Shown here in pieces: positions 1 through 9,950 of a DNA stretch of 64,000 nucleotides. The stretch is from Actinomycetota bacterium. Its GTDB lineage: Bacteria; Actinomycetota; Actinomycetes; Mycobacteriales; Mycobacteriaceae. Positions within the stretch are counted from its first letter, which is position 1. Every line of letters begins with the position of its first letter. Both the position numbers and the translations under genes were made by a program. Below the pieces are notes generated by a model. That model was not told the DNA's origin and did no database searches. It saw nothing but the letters and a program-made list of their open reading frames with translations. The stretch is from positions 45,199-109,198 of the forward strand of contig JAFDWN010000049.1 of assembly GCA_018268465.1 (NCBI GenBank), in the 5' to 3' direction.

Positions 1-1859
1 GCGAAGTAGAACTCGAATTTCAGCAGGTCACGCAGCCGCATCGCCCGCGACCAAAACGCCTCGAGCCGATCTCCGTCGACCCGTGCGGCGTGCGCCAGCG
101 CGAGTTCGACGATCGAGGTCTCCAGAAACGCATGGATCAGTGAGTTGCGGTAGAAGGCGGCCTGGTGTTCGTGCTCGCGGGCGATGTACCAGACGGGTTC
201 GCGCCCGCTGTCGACCCGGGTGACGGGGTGCCCGTTCGAAAGCGCATCGACCGCCGCACGCACACCGTCGACCGTGCGCAGCCGCAGCGCGCTGTTGGTG
301 ACGGGGGTCTTCTTGCGTTCCAGATAATCCAGCGCATCCTGCAGCGTGTGGTGCAGCTGGTGGGCGGTGAGGGCGACGCCCCGGGTGCTCAGCAGCAGCG
401 CCGACACCAGCCCGGTCGCGCTGACCGGGGTGGCCCGCAGGATGCGCCAGGCCACCTCGAACGCCATCTTCTGCATCGCCAGCCGTTTGGCGGGTTCGTC
501 CCCGGCGATCGGCCCCCCGGGTTCGCCGAGGTACTGGCGCATCGACACGGCCTCGGGGAAGCGCACATAGATCTTGCCGTAGCTGCGCTCACCCTGCGCT
601 TTGATGTAGTTGTAGAGCCAGCTCAATCCCTCGGGCGTCTTCTCGCCGCCACGGGCGTAGTCGGCGTACTCGGCGATCTCGTGCAGCTGGTCGAAACTGA
701 TCGATACCGGTTGCAGCAGAATGTCTTCGCTGCGTCCGGCCAGATAGGCGTCTGCGACGTAGGCGAGCAGTCCCAGTTTGGGTGAGAGCATCTTGCCGGT
801 GCGCGACCGGGTGCCCTCGATGGACCAGCTCAGGTTGAACCGCTTCTCGACCACGTAGCCGACGTACTCCTTGAGTACGTACTTGTACACCGGGTCGTCG
901 GTGATGTTGCGCCGGATGAAGATCACCCCGGAGCGGCGCATCAGCGGCCCCATGAATCCGAACGACAGGTTGATCCCGGCGAACATGTGCACCGGCGGAA
1001 GCCGGTTCTCCTGCATCGCGGCGGGTACGACTGCCCCGTCGAGGTAGGAGCGGTGGGAGAAGAGCAGTACCGCGGGATGGGTCTCCAATGCGCTTCGCAG
1101 CGAGTCGATCTCGGCGTAGTCGTAGTCGATCTGAGGGTCGAAGCCGCGTTTGAAGATCAGCCTGCTCAGGTTGGGGATGAGGTCGACCGACACCCGGCTC
1201 CAGCCCGTGGCGAGTTCGTCGAGCATCGCGCCCGCGTCCTCGAGCGTCGCGCCGGGGATCTTCTTCAGCCCCTCGCGGAATCGAGACGACGCCAGGATCT
1301 CCGGTTTGACCAGCCGCGGGGACTTGTACTCCGGGCCCAGCAGCCGGTACTCCACCCGCTCGATGGCCAGGATGGCTCGGCGGATGACGAATCGCGCGAA
1401 TTCCCGCGGGTTTTCGGCGACGGTGTTGTCACTCCACTGTTGGTACAGCTCGGACACCTTGGCCGGCTCACCGGCGACGACCCGTGCCCGCGACGGGTCC
1501 TTCTTGAGGATGCGGCGCTGCAGGATCTCGGGGGGACGGTAGGTGTCGCGTCCGGACACCAGGGCCACGACCTTCGACCGCGTCGGCAGGCCGCCGGGCA
1601 CCCAGAAGACCCGCACCGGTACCACCGACCGATCCGGATCCTGCTGGAGCTCTTCGACCAGACGTGCCAGCACTTCCGGTGGAGGGTTGTCGCCGGCGGG
1701 CAGCGCCAACACGTCCACACGGGAGTCGGGATGGGCCGCGCGCTGTGCGGCGAGCCAGTCGTCCAACAGTTCCCGTTCGGCTGGTGAGCACACCGCGGCG
1801 AGGACCAGCGCGTCGTCGGAGGTCGTGAAGCTGTCGACGCTGTCGGCGGAGGCCTTCAC
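1..1859 (-). CDS. plsB: Glycerol-3-phosphate acyltransferase PlsB (3' end cut off by window edge)
   Basis: Acylates sn-glycerol-3-phosphate at position 1 at the membrane, the first step of phospholipid and triacylglycerol synthesis. About 619 residues are visible from the GTG start at 1857-1859; the C-terminus lies left of the window. Seen: the HX4D catalytic motif HRSYLDG with His at about residue 269, then GVIFIRRN and EGTRSRTGK, the usual motif order of GPAT enzymes. The GTG overlaps the plsC stop by four bases (GTGA), so the two genes are probably translationally coupled. The order plsB-plsC-WS/DGAT matches M. tuberculosis Rv2482c-Rv2484c, where plsB2 is 789 residues. Family call is firm; numbering among plsB paralogues is inferred from gene order. 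Confidence 0.93.
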   Translation of the reverse strand, partial: MKASADSVDSFTTSDDALVLAAVCSPAERELLDDWLAAQRAAHPDSRVDVLALPAGDNPPPEVLARLVEELQQDPDRSVVPVRVFWVPGGLPTRSKVVALVSGRDTYRPPEILQRRILKKDPSRARVVAGEPAKVSELYQQWSDNTVAENPREFARFVIRRAILAIERVEYRLLGPEYKSPRLVKPEILASSRFREGLKKIPGATLEDAGAMLDELATGWSRVSVDLIPNLSRLIFKRGFDPQIDYDYAEIDSLRSALETHPAVLLFSHRSYLDGAVVPAAMQENRLPPVHMFAGINLSFGFMGPLMRRSGVIFIRRNITDDPVYKYVLKEYVGYVVEKRFNLSWSIEGTRSRTGKMLSPKLGLLAYVADAYLAGRSEDILLQPVSISFDQLHEIAEYADYARGGEKTPEGLSWLYNYIKAQGERSYGKIYVRFPEAVSMRQYLGEPGGPIAGDEPAKRLAMQKMAFEVAWRILRATPVSATGLVSALLLSTRGVALTAHQLHHTLQDALDYLERKKTPVTNSALRLRTVDGVRAAVDALSNGHPVTRVDSGREPVWYIAREHEHQAAFYRNSLIHAFLETSIVELALAHAARVDGDRLEAFWSRAMRLRDLLKFEFYF

Positions 1860-3478
1860 GGCCTGCCCTTGGCGGTGTGGCCGGACTCGCCGCTCGCGGC
1901 CGGGTTCGGCGGGGTGACGGCCTTGCCGGTCGCGGCCTTCCTGGTGCTCTTCCTGGCCGGCGGTTTCACACGCTCGTAGACGGCGGGTACCGGCAGGGTC
2001 TTATGCGGCCACGCTTTGAGGGTGTCCAGATAGATCTGGCGTACCTCGTCCATGCGCTCCTGCAGATTCTCCAATGTCCAGTCGTCCACCGGGATCGGCG
2101 GGAACACCGCGACGTCGACCAGACCCGGGTTGAACGTGCTCGAATTGCGTGCGGCGATCACCTCGGCATTGCGGATCACGATCGGCACGATGGGTATGCC
2201 CGCCGACATTGCGATGCGGAAGGCGCCCTTCTTGAACGGGCCGACCTCGGTGGTGTCCAAGCGGGTGCCCTCGGGCGCGATCAGGATCGAGATCCCTTTG
2301 CGCGCCAGCTCTTCCACCTTCTGCAGGCTTTCCAGGGCCGCCTTGGGGTCGTCGCGGTCGATGAACGCGGCGTCCATCACCTTGCCGAGGGTCCCCACGA
2401 TGGGATCCTTCTCCAGTTCCTTCTTGCCGACGCTGGTGAAGTTGTCGCGGATGAGGCTGGCCGCGATGATGGGGTCGACCTGGTTGCGGTGATTGAAGAT
2501 GAATACCGCGGGACGATGCGCGGTGAGGTTCTCCGCGCCGAGGACATTCAGGTCCACGCCGGCGGACAGCAGCAGGGTCCGGCCCCAGTTGGACGTGAAG
2601 AAGTTGACGCCGTTGCGGCGGTTTCGGGTGAGCAGGCCGACTCCGATCGCCCCGGCCGCGATCGGCATCATCGACGCCACGCCGGCGATCGTGCGCAGCT
2701 GCGAAATAGGGCTGCTGCCACTGCGACTGGTGAACCGTAACACCGGCCAGCCGCGTTTGGCCGCGACGGAGGCCAGCTTGCCGGCGGGGTTGGTCGGCCG
2801 GGGGTTGCCCACCAGATACATCAGTGCGACGTCTTCCTCACCGTCGGCGTAGAAGTAGCTCTTGGTCAGGTCGACGTCGTGGTCGGCAGAAAACGCCTGC
2901 ACGGCGTTGGCCTTGCCCGGGCCCCAGATGATCGGCCGCAGCACCTCGCCGGTGATCAGCCCGTCGTCGTCGGTCACGAACTTGTTGCTCAGCACATTGT
3001 CGATGCCCAGATACCGCGCGACGGGCTCCACCTGAACGGTCAGGGCCGACGAGCTGAGCACGACGGTGTGTCCGCGGGCCATGTGGGCACGCACCAGTTC
3101 ACGCATCTCCGGGTAGATGCGGTTCTGGATCTTCTGCACGAACAGCCGTTCGGCCAGTTCGTCGATGTCGATCAGCGAACTGCCGCGCAGCATTCTGGCG
3201 CCCTTGCCGATGAGGTCCTCGAACTCCGAGCGGCCGAGTTGATGGTTGAGGCCGGCCTGGACCATGCCGATGAATTCTCCAACACCCATCTGCCCGCGCC
3301 GCAACCGATCTCGCGTCATGACGACGCCGGTGAATCCGGCGACGAGGGTGCCGTCGAGATCAAAGAAGGCGCCGACTTGCGGACCCGGCGGGCTGGCGTC
3401 GATCTCGGCGACGGATCCGGGGAGTCGCAAGGTGCGCGGATTGGGGTTGTGGTCGGGCTGGCCGTTTGCCGAACTCAT
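1856..3478 (-). CDS. plsC: HAD-IB hydrolase/1-acylglycerol-3-phosphate acyltransferase fusion (PlsC-like)
   Basis: A two-domain protein of 540 residues. The N-terminal HAD domain begins with FFDLDGTLV at about residue 38 (DxDGT nucleophile motif), typical of HAD-IB phosphatases. The C-terminal half is a lysophosphatidate acyltransferase with NHRNQVDP (HX4D) and APEGTR. It probably makes phosphatidate from lysophosphatidate; the substrate of the HAD domain is unknown, though phosphatidate or lysophosphatidate dephosphorylation would fit a triacylglycerol pathway (inference). The ATG at 3476-3478 overlaps the upstream stop (ATGA). A longer reading from 3601 exists, but its first 41 residues look like out-of-frame arginine-rich sequence. 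Equivalent to Rv2483c by position. Confidence 0.92.
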   Translation of the reverse strand: MSSANGQPDHNPNPRTLRLPGSVAEIDASPPGPQVGAFFDLDGTLVAGFTGVVMTRDRLRRGQMGVGEFIGMVQAGLNHQLGRSEFEDLIGKGARMLRGSSLIDIDELAERLFVQKIQNRIYPEMRELVRAHMARGHTVVLSSSALTVQVEPVARYLGIDNVLSNKFVTDDDGLITGEVLRPIIWGPGKANAVQAFSADHDVDLTKSYFYADGEEDVALMYLVGNPRPTNPAGKLASVAAKRGWPVLRFTSRSGSSPISQLRTIAGVASMMPIAAGAIGVGLLTRNRRNGVNFFTSNWGRTLLLSAGVDLNVLGAENLTAHRPAVFIFNHRNQVDPIIAASLIRDNFTSVGKKELEKDPIVGTLGKVMDAAFIDRDDPKAALESLQKVEELARKGISILIAPEGTRLDTTEVGPFKKGAFRIAMSAGIPIVPIVIRNAEVIAARNSSTFNPGLVDVAVFPPIPVDDWTLENLQERMDEVRQIYLDTLKAWPHKTLPVPAVYERVKPPARKSTRKAATGKAVTPPNPAASGESGHTAKGRP

Positions 3479-4959
3479 TGTGGCGCACTCCCGTTGGATG
3501 AGGTGGAGGTGGTCTCTGCGATATCGGATCGGAACGAAGCCGGTACCGCGCGCCCGTCGCCACCCAGAGCGAGGACCTCGTCGAATCCGGCGAGCAGGCA
3601 TCGGGCGAAGAGCGCGGGATCGGTGATGGACGCGCGGTCGTAGCGGGCGGTGATGGTGCAGTACCCCGACCGCGACATCAGGACCACCATCATCGCCACT
3701 CCCGGCAGAGGCCCGATTCCATACTGGCGCAGGACCTTTGCCCCGGCGATGTAGGTATCGCCGGCGTAGACGGGGACGTTGCTGGCCTGGATGTCCGAGC
3801 TGACGATCGATCCCGCCATCGCTTCGAGGACGGTGTCGGGCATGAGACTCAGCACCGGCGCCATGGCGCCGACCATGTCCAGCGCACGCTCCTCGCGTTT
3901 ACGGGTCATCTGCGAACGGATCCGGCGGATGCGGGCGCTCGGGTTGACGATGCCCACCGGCGCTGCGAGGTTGATCCCGGCGAAGCGGTTCCCGCCGGCG
4001 GGGTCGGCCTCCGAGCGCAGGTTGACCGGCACCGCCATCGGCAGGGACCGGATGGGGACGCCGAGGGCTTCGTGGTAGAGCCGGAGCCCACCGCACAGGC
4101 CGGCGAGGTAGGCGTCGTTGATCGACCCGCCTGCCGCCTTGGCGGCGCGGTGCAGATCGCTGAGCGGGACGTAGATTGCCTCGGTTCGCGACGACAGACT
4201 GCGTCGCCGCAGCAGGGGCGACGGTTCGGCGACCGGGGCGATCACACGCGCACCCGACCGCGCGTAGTCCACGACCCCGCTGACGGCGCGGACGGGGTTG
4301 CTGATCAACCGCCAGTACGCCCGTCCCGCCCCGCCGACCGCGCCGCGCATTCCGCCGAGGATCGACCCGGGCAGCCGATTGATGCCCTTGCGCATGAGGT
4401 CGTTGGGTGAGAGATCCTCGGGGATGGGTAGCGGCGGCGGCGCCTGCGGGGGCGGATCGCGCTCGAGGTCGTAGAGGTTGGCGAACATCTCGACCCCGCC
4501 CACCCCGTCGGTGACGGCGTGGCTGAGGTGGACCATCGTCGCGGCGCGGCCTCCGGAAAGGCCCTCGACCAGGGTGGCCGTCCACAGCGGCCGGGAGATG
4601 TCGAGCGGGGACTGCAGGGCGACCTCGGCGAGGTCGAGGACCTCGCGCAGCGTTCCCGGTTCAGGGACGCGCACCCTGCGCACGTGGAAGTCCAGGTTGA
4701 AGTCGGGGTCGACGACCCAGCGCGGCGCCGCCGTCGGCAGCGTGGGCATCACCACTTTCTGGCGTAATCGCAGCACCTTGCGCGATGCGTTCTCGAACCT
4801 CGTGCGGAACCGTTCCCAGTCCGGGGTGACGTCGAGGATCTCGAGGGTCATGATGCCCGAACGCGTGCGCGGGTTGGCCTCGCCGCGGTGCAGTATCTGG
4901 TCGAATGCGCTGAGTTCCTCGGGCAACCCCGCCACATCCAGTTCCGGCACATCAGTCAT
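3475..4959 (-). CDS. Wax ester synthase/diacylglycerol O-acyltransferase (WS/DGAT)
   Basis: A 494-residue long-chain acyl-CoA:diacylglycerol or alcohol acyltransferase that makes storage triacylglycerol or wax esters. The active-site motif reads LSHAVTDGVGG near residue 145; the canonical motif is HHxxxDG, so the first His is replaced by Ser while the catalytic second His and DG remain. The C-terminal WES domain is present. It is the first gene of the leftward acyltransferase operon, coupled to plsC by ATGA. The operon order GPAT, LPAAT with phosphatase-like domain, then DGAT would allow a full Kennedy-type route. Corresponds by order to Rv2484c. Confidence 0.92.
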   Translation of the reverse strand: MTDVPELDVAGLPEELSAFDQILHRGEANPRTRSGIMTLEILDVTPDWERFRTRFENASRKVLRLRQKVVMPTLPTAAPRWVVDPDFNLDFHVRRVRVPEPGTLREVLDLAEVALQSPLDISRPLWTATLVEGLSGGRAATMVHLSHAVTDGVGGVEMFANLYDLERDPPPQAPPPLPIPEDLSPNDLMRKGINRLPGSILGGMRGAVGGAGRAYWRLISNPVRAVSGVVDYARSGARVIAPVAEPSPLLRRRSLSSRTEAIYVPLSDLHRAAKAAGGSINDAYLAGLCGGLRLYHEALGVPIRSLPMAVPVNLRSEADPAGGNRFAGINLAAPVGIVNPSARIRRIRSQMTRKREERALDMVGAMAPVLSLMPDTVLEAMAGSIVSSDIQASNVPVYAGDTYIAGAKVLRQYGIGPLPGVAMMVVLMSRSGYCTITARYDRASITDPALFARCLLAGFDEVLALGGDGRAVPASFRSDIAETTSTSSNGSAPQ

Positions 4960-5093
4960 CGCTCGTCTTGCCCCTCACAACTCACGCGGATTGCAGCCAC
5001 CACGCTAGTCGGCCGATCTGGGCGGGGGGCGAGGTTTAGTCGGCGTCGCACGATGGGGTGGCCGCGGACCCGCGATACACTCCCCCTTGCGCT

Positions 5094-5167
5094 GCCTCCG
5101 TAGCTCAGTTGGATAGAGCAAGGGCCTTCTAATCCCTAGGTCGCAGGTTCGATTCCTGCCGGGGGCG
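5094..5167 (+). tRNA. tRNA-Arg (anticodon UCU)
   Basis: Cloverleaf read directly. Acceptor 5094-5100 pairs with 5160-5166. D-stem is 5103-5106 with 5116-5119. Anticodon stem is 5121-5125 with 5133-5137 (one C-U mismatch at the loop end), and the anticodon TCT is at 5128-5130. T-stem 5143-5147 pairs with 5155-5159 around TTCGATT. The 3' CCA is not encoded. It reads AGA, a rare codon in such GC-rich genomes. No duplicated 3' end was seen nearby, so there is no sign of an element integrated here. Confidence 0.95.
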
Positions 5168-5455
5168 CAGACATTTTTCGCAGCTCAGAGCTTTTGGATA
5201 GGCGTGCTAGTGACTTTGCCGGCGGCGGCGCCCTCGTCCGGCACCTATTCGTTCGGTCGGGCACCCGACGCTCGCTTGGCGTCGGCATCCTCGCCTGGCG
5301 TCATCGTCGCGGCGACAGCACGGTCGTGGACCGTTCGAGGTCGCCGACGCCGGTATTGATCGCGCCGCCATCCGGTGAAAGTCTTGGGGCTGCAGCGACC
5401 ACGTCCCATGGCGTCGGTGTCGGTACGTGTAGGCGAACAGGATCCAGAGGTGGAG

Positions 5456-6286
5456 ATGCAATTCGGAATCTCGACATTCGTCAACGACGACACCATCGAT
5501 ACGGTGTCCCTGGCACGCGCGATCGAGGAACGGGGCTTCGACTCGCTGGCGATCGCGGAACACACCCACATCCCGGCGAGCCGTGAATCCGCCTATCCGC
5601 TTGGTGGCGATCTGCCACCGATGTATTACCGGACTCTCGATCCGTTCGTGACGCTCGCCGCAGCGGCCGCAGTCACGTCGAGGATCGCGCTCATCACGGG
5701 AATCGCGCTGCTGATCCAGCGCGATCCGATCATCACGGCCAAGGAGGCCGCAAGCATCGACCTGATCTCCGGTGGTCGCTTCGTCTTCGGGGTGGGGGCG
5801 GGCTGGAATATCGAGGAGCTCCGCCACCACGGCACCGACCCGAAAACCCGCGGCGCGTTGCTCGACGAGCGCATCGAGGCCATCAAGGCGCTGTGGACCG
5901 ACGAGCCCGCCGAATACCACGGCAAATACGTCGATTTCGACGCGTCGTATCTCAAGCCCAAGCCGGTGCAGAAACCGCACCCGCCCATCTACATCGGCGG
6001 AGATTCCGATGCCACGGTCAAGCGGGTGATCCGACACCACGCGGGCTGGATATCCAACCCCAACTCCACCGAAGCGCTCAAGAAGCGCATCGACCAATTG
6101 CAGGACGGCGCCGGCCATGACGTCCCCCTGCTGATGTTCGGCACACCCCCGAAACCCGACTATTGGAAGGCCGTCGACGACCTCGGATTCGGCCAGGTGG
6201 CACTCTTGCTGCCCACGGTGCCCAAGGATGAATCGCTCAGGCTGCTCGACGAGTACGCCGCCGCCGTCGAGCGATATCGCTCCTAG
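5456..6286 (+). CDS. LLM-class F420-dependent oxidoreductase
   Basis: A 276-residue luciferase-like TIM-barrel protein of the kind that uses coenzyme F420 in actinobacteria. The N-terminus MQFGISTFVNDD, the central GRFVFGVGAGWNIEEL and KPVQKPHPPIYIGG are family hallmarks. The ATG at 5456 was chosen because GAGGTGGAG lies just upstream and homologous proteins begin this way; a GTG at 5375 would add 27 unlikely residues. It stands alone downstream of tRNA-Arg and converges with the ridA-like gene across a strong hairpin. The substrate cannot be deduced. Confidence 0.85.
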   Translation: MQFGISTFVNDDTIDTVSLARAIEERGFDSLAIAEHTHIPASRESAYPLGGDLPPMYYRTLDPFVTLAAAAAVTSRIALITGIALLIQRDPIITAKEAASIDLISGGRFVFGVGAGWNIEELRHHGTDPKTRGALLDERIEAIKALWTDEPAEYHGKYVDFDASYLKPKPVQKPHPPIYIGGDSDATVKRVIRHHAGWISNPNSTEALKKRIDQLQDGAGHDVPLLMFGTPPKPDYWKAVDDLGFGQVALLLPTVPKDESLRLLDEYAAAVERYRS

Positions 6287-6310
6287 CCCCCACGCCCAGG
6301 TGCGAACTCC

Positions 6311-6340
6311 GTCGGCCGAGGCACCGGCGCCTCGGCCGAC
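6311..6340. terminator. Bidirectional terminator-like hairpin
   Basis: Perfect 12-bp inverted repeat GTCGGCCGAGGC (6311-6322) and its complement (6329-6340) with a 6-nt loop, between two convergent genes. There is no T-run, which is common for mycobacterial terminators. Confidence 0.7.
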
Positions 6341-6356
6341 GAAGACCCGCGGACAG

Positions 6357-6782
6357 TTACCGCACCGCGGTGGCCGTCAGTTCCAACTGCTGCTCCGGGT
6401 GGATGAGTCCGGCACAGCCCACCCAGGTGCTCGTCGGCGGATGCTCGCCCACCCAGTCCCTGAGGATGGGCGCGGCCGCCGCCAGCGCCGGCATGTCGGT
6501 GGTGTAGATCGTCCAGGCGACCAGCCCGCTGCGGTGCGCCCCGACCGCCTGCAGGGAACGCTCGAGAACGCCGAGGGTGTAGACGAGTTGGTCGGTGAAG
6601 ACGGTGCTGACGATGTCGAGCCCGTCGGCGCCGCCGGTCAGCGGGGCGATGCCCGAGACATAGACGGTGTCACCCGCCAGCACGGTCTGCACGATGCCCA
6701 GATCGGTGAACAGGTGCGGGTCGAGGTAGTCGATGTCGGGCACCGAACGCACGATGTCGGTGCCGGTCGATGGTGTGGTCAT
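6357..6782 (-). CDS. RidA/YjgF-family enamine deaminase-like protein
   Basis: A 141-residue RidA-family protein. These trimeric cytosolic proteins hydrolyse reactive enamine/imine intermediates to ketones and ammonia. Family landmarks seen are VYVSGIAPLTG, TLGVLERSLQAVGA and the C-terminal HPEQQLELTATAV. The Arg that binds the carboxylate in classical RidA is not obvious, so the activity may differ. The ATG at 6780-6782 overlaps the permease stop (ATGA). It is the last gene of the PhyH-permease-RidA operon, so it probably works on an amino-acid- or amine-derived intermediate (inference). Confidence 0.85.
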   Translation of the reverse strand: MTTPSTGTDIVRSVPDIDYLDPHLFTDLGIVQTVLAGDTVYVSGIAPLTGGADGLDIVSTVFTDQLVYTLGVLERSLQAVGAHRSGLVAWTIYTTDMPALAAAAPILRDWVGEHPPTSTWVGCAGLIHPEQQLELTATAVR

Positions 6783-8281
6783 AGCAGTGCGGCCTCTCGG
6801 GTGTGCGGATCTGGATCGGTCGACGGATCGGGGGGTTCGGGGTCGTGGACGATGCGGTGCGGGTCGAGACGGTCGGGGCGGCGGATGGCCAGATACGCCA
6901 GGATCACCAGCCCGATACCCCACCACCCGGCCACCCAGTAACCGGCCATACTCATCGGATACGACAGCGCGGCAACGAAACTGAACACGGTGATACCCGC
7001 ACCGGCGCAGAACGTGGGGAACAGGAACAGCAGCCCGAGCGCGGGCACCACCAGGTGAAGCACGATACGGAACTCCGAGCGCCGGTATCTCAAGTAGTAC
7101 ACGGGGCAGGCAACGCACACGGCCATGTAGATCGGCAGCACGCCGACGGTAAGGACCGTCCCCGTGAACATGAATCCCGACACCGGCCCGAACACCAGTC
7201 CCACGCCGAGGGTGACGACCACTGCGGCGGTGAACACCACAGCGATCGCGGCGATGGGCGACTTGAAGCGGGGGTGGGTCCGCTTCAGGAAGCCCGGCAG
7301 CGTCCCTGCCCTGCCCAATGCCCACGCGATTCGCGTGGACGCCATGCCCGCGCCGTTGGCTGACGCGAGACCGGAGCTGAGCAGGGTGATCAACAGGATG
7401 ACCCAGCCGGCGCCCCAGAACGTCTTGGTGATCTCCATCCAGGGATCGCCGTCGCCGTACTCGAGGAATCCGGCGTACCGGTCGGGTCCGAAGTACACCG
7501 CCGATGCGTAGGTGGTGATTACGAAGAAGACACCGACGAGCACAACCGAACCGATGACCGCCCACTTGATGGTGCGGCGCGGGTCGCGTGCCTCCTCGCC
7601 CAGGGGTGCGGCGGCGTCGAACCCGATGAACGCCAGGAAGGCGTATACGGCGCCCGCGAGGATGCCGCTCATCCCTTCGAATCCGTCGACGGTGGCGTGG
7701 GTGGTCCAGAACACCGACAGCGTGTTGCGCTCACCGGCAGCAACGATCATCCACACCGAAAGGATCAGCATGACAATGATTTCCAGGGCACCGAGCATCA
7801 TCCCGACGCGGGTGCCGAACTGCGCCCCGAGATAGTTCATCACCAGGGCCAGGCCGATACAGGCGACAGCACCGATGATCCACCACGCCGTGTATGCCAG
7901 GCCGAGTCGGCCGGCCAGGGACGCACCGAGCATGTTGCCGACCAGCAGCGCCAGGTACGGCAGCGCCGCGGCGTACACGAGCAGGGTTCCCCAGCCGGAC
8001 AGGAATCCCGCACCGCCGTGAAACGCCGCGGCCAGATAGGACGACATACCGGCGGCGGAGGTGACCCGCTTGGCCAGCTGACCGATGGCGATCGCGACGA
8101 AAACGCAACCCAGCAAGGCGAATACGACCGATGCCGGCAGCGCTCCCCCGGCGAAGCCCGCGCCGCTGATGACCGCGAACGCCGCTCCGACACCGGGCGC
8201 CATCGTGGCGATCGAGACGAACGTCGCCTCGCCCAGCGTCACACTGTTGCGGACGAGATCGTCGCTCCTGGCCGACGTCAC
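6779..8281 (-). CDS. APC-superfamily amino acid/amine permease
   Basis: A 500-residue integral membrane transporter with about 12 predicted hydrophobic helices. The start VTLGEATFVSIATMAPGVGA and the following GAGFAGGALPAS are typical of the first helix and loop of APC amino acid/polyamine permeases. It is coupled at both ends (ATGA with PhyH upstream and RidA downstream), so its substrate is probably the one processed by the PhyH oxygenase. The C-terminus is polar, with an Asp/Pro-rich tail. Substrate unknown. Confidence 0.87.
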   Translation of the reverse strand: MTSARSDDLVRNSVTLGEATFVSIATMAPGVGAAFAVISGAGFAGGALPASVVFALLGCVFVAIAIGQLAKRVTSAAGMSSYLAAAFHGGAGFLSGWGTLLVYAAALPYLALLVGNMLGASLAGRLGLAYTAWWIIGAVACIGLALVMNYLGAQFGTRVGMMLGALEIIVMLILSVWMIVAAGERNTLSVFWTTHATVDGFEGMSGILAGAVYAFLAFIGFDAAAPLGEEARDPRRTIKWAVIGSVVLVGVFFVITTYASAVYFGPDRYAGFLEYGDGDPWMEITKTFWGAGWVILLITLLSSGLASANGAGMASTRIAWALGRAGTLPGFLKRTHPRFKSPIAAIAVVFTAAVVVTLGVGLVFGPVSGFMFTGTVLTVGVLPIYMAVCVACPVYYLRYRRSEFRIVLHLVVPALGLLFLFPTFCAGAGITVFSFVAALSYPMSMAGYWVAGWWGIGLVILAYLAIRRPDRLDPHRIVHDPEPPDPSTDPDPHTREAALL

Positions 8282-9189
8282 AGCCGGGCACCGGCGGTGT
8301 CGGAGATGGCGTTCATCAGGGTGTTGGCGGAATCCTCACGGGAGACCGCCTGCTGCATATCGTCGATCGACAAGAACTGCTCGACGTCGTCGCGCAGCAC
8401 CGACATCGGGTCGGCGACGTCGCCCACATACCCGATCGCGAAGCAGCCGAGCTGGTAGCCCATCAGCTTGAGCAGGTCGTCGTCGAGGGTCCTGGCGAGT
8501 TCCAGCGGTGTGGAGAGGTACTGGTTCTCCTCCTGGCGCACCCAGCCCACCGCGTAGGTGATGTTGATGGCTTCACGCACCTTGTCCTGCGTCCTGTTGG
8601 CGCCGCCGCCGTGATAGATCTTGCCGTTGTAGAGCAGCACCGAGCCGCGCTCCATCTCGGCAGGCAACGAATCGGCCTCGGAGAACTTCTCGTTGTGGCC
8701 GAGGAGGTGGCTGCCGGGCACCACCCGGGTGGCGCCCATCTCGGCGGTGTAGTCGCTCATCGCCCAGAGGGTGTTGCATTGCACTTGGTAGTCGGCAGGG
8801 AACGGGAAGAAGTCCCAGGCCAGCTCGTCGCGATGCAGCGCCTGCGCCGGCGAGCCGGGCCCGATCGAGATGACCTGGGTCAGGTGCAACTGGAATTTCG
8901 ACGCATGGCTCAGGTAGTCGCCGGCCACGGCGAGGATCGTCGGATGTGCCACCAAGTCGCGCGCGGCGACCGACCGGGCGATCAACGATCCCGTGCGTTT
9001 GGTCCGCTTACCCAGGAACTCGTCGGCGCCGTAGGCCGTGCCTTCCACGTACGGAGCGAGTTCCTCGGCCACACGGTCCATCTGCGACCCCGAGACGAGG
9101 TTGTCGATGATGACGTACCCGTCCTCCCGCAAGCAACTGGTGATCTGTTCGGGGCGGGCAGTGGCGGGCAGATGGTTGAGCTCAGACAC
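8278..9189 (-). CDS. PhyH-family Fe(II)/2-oxoglutarate dioxygenase
   Basis: A 303-residue phytanoyl-CoA-dioxygenase-family protein. These non-heme iron enzymes hydroxylate a substrate while decarboxylating 2-oxoglutarate. The iron ligands are visible: His119 and Asp121 in LHRDELAW and His193 in IYHGGG, with Arg199 placed to bind 2-oxoglutarate. It is first in the leftward operon with an APC permease and a RidA protein, under a divergent TetR gene. The set suggests uptake and oxidation of a small amine or amino acid. PhyH members also include ectoine hydroxylase, but that gene context is absent here. Confidence 0.87.
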   Translation of the reverse strand: MSELNHLPATARPEQITSCLREDGYVIIDNLVSGSQMDRVAEELAPYVEGTAYGADEFLGKRTKRTGSLIARSVAARDLVAHPTILAVAGDYLSHASKFQLHLTQVISIGPGSPAQALHRDELAWDFFPFPADYQVQCNTLWAMSDYTAEMGATRVVPGSHLLGHNEKFSEADSLPAEMERGSVLLYNGKIYHGGGANRTQDKVREAINITYAVGWVRQEENQYLSTPLELARTLDDDLLKLMGYQLGCFAIGYVGDVADPMSVLRDDVEQFLSIDDMQQAVSREDSANTLMNAISDTAGARL

Positions 9190-9242
9190 GGTCGATGACT
9201 CCTAATTCGAAGGGGTGCCCCGCGGATGAACGGGCAATTTCC

Positions 9243-9315
9243 GACTCCAGTCTGAACTTGAGTCTGTTTCTAGTCGGAGTCATCGAGTAACAACGGGGTA
9301 AATCCGACTAGAGTC
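9243..9315. promoter_or_regulatory. Paired TetR operator candidates GACTnnAGTC
   Basis: Two 10-bp palindromes, GACTCCAGTC at 9243-9252 and GACTAGAGTC at 9306-9315, with centres 63 bp (about six helical turns) apart in the divergent PhyH/TetR intergenic region. Each is flanked by a CC before and a TGA-like T after. The right copy ends six bases before the TetR start, overlapping its ribosome-binding region, as expected for autorepression. Related half sites (GACTC, AGTCGGAGTC) lie between. Confidence 0.6.
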
Positions 9316-9321
9316 TGATTC

Positions 9322-9936
9322 GTGGCCGAAACAATGCGACGACTACCCGCACAGCGCCGCAGCCGAGAGACCGTGCAACGCATCCTGGACGCGGCCGACC
9401 AGCTGCTGGCCACCGTCGGGTACGACCGCGCCGTCGAATCGCCGGCGCTGCTCGTCGAATTGGCCGAGGTCAGTAAGGGCGCCTTCTACGCGTACTTCAC
9501 CAGTCCCGAGAACGCAATGGAGACGGTCGCGCTCGGATACATGGAGCGGGCGACGGCTATGGCCGACGATTTCGCCGCAGGCAAGTACGCACGCTGGCAG
9601 GACGTCGCCGCGCGAGCCATCGCGATGTACAGCGACTACTACCGCATTCCGGCGGTGCGTGAGCTGTGGCTCAACGGCCACCTGTCACCCGTGGCCGTGG
9701 CCGCCGACGAACGCACCAACCTTTATGTCGCCACGAAACTGTACGACGCGCTGATCCGGGTGGCGCCCGAGGCCGCCGCCCGGCTCGAGGTGCGGCACGG
9801 TTCGATCGCCGTCGAGATCCTCGACTATCTGTTGCGGTTCGCGTTCCGCCACCGCGCCGACGGTGATCCGTGGCTCATCGAGCAGGCGACCGTGGCGATG
9901 AACGCCTATCTCGCCGCGGCCATGCAGCGTCCCTGA
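9322..9936 (+). CDS. TetR-family transcriptional regulator of the PhyH operon
   Basis: A 204-residue TetR repressor with the N-terminal helix-turn-helix in residues 15-60 (RILDAADQLLATVGYDRAVE, then VSKGAFYAYFTSPENAM) and a helical ligand-binding C-terminal domain. It is divergent from the PhyH-permease-RidA operon and shares an intergenic region with two matching palindromes, so local and autoregulation are likely. The GTG start is placed after the second palindrome; no better start is seen. Ligand unknown, perhaps the transported substrate. Confidence 0.9.
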   Translation: MAETMRRLPAQRRSRETVQRILDAADQLLATVGYDRAVESPALLVELAEVSKGAFYAYFTSPENAMETVALGYMERATAMADDFAAGKYARWQDVAARAIAMYSDYYRIPAVRELWLNGHLSPVAVAADERTNLYVATKLYDALIRVAPEAAARLEVRHGSIAVEILDYLLRFAFRHRADGDPWLIEQATVAMNAYLAAAMQRP

Positions 9937-9950
9937 CGCATTCGTCTCAC

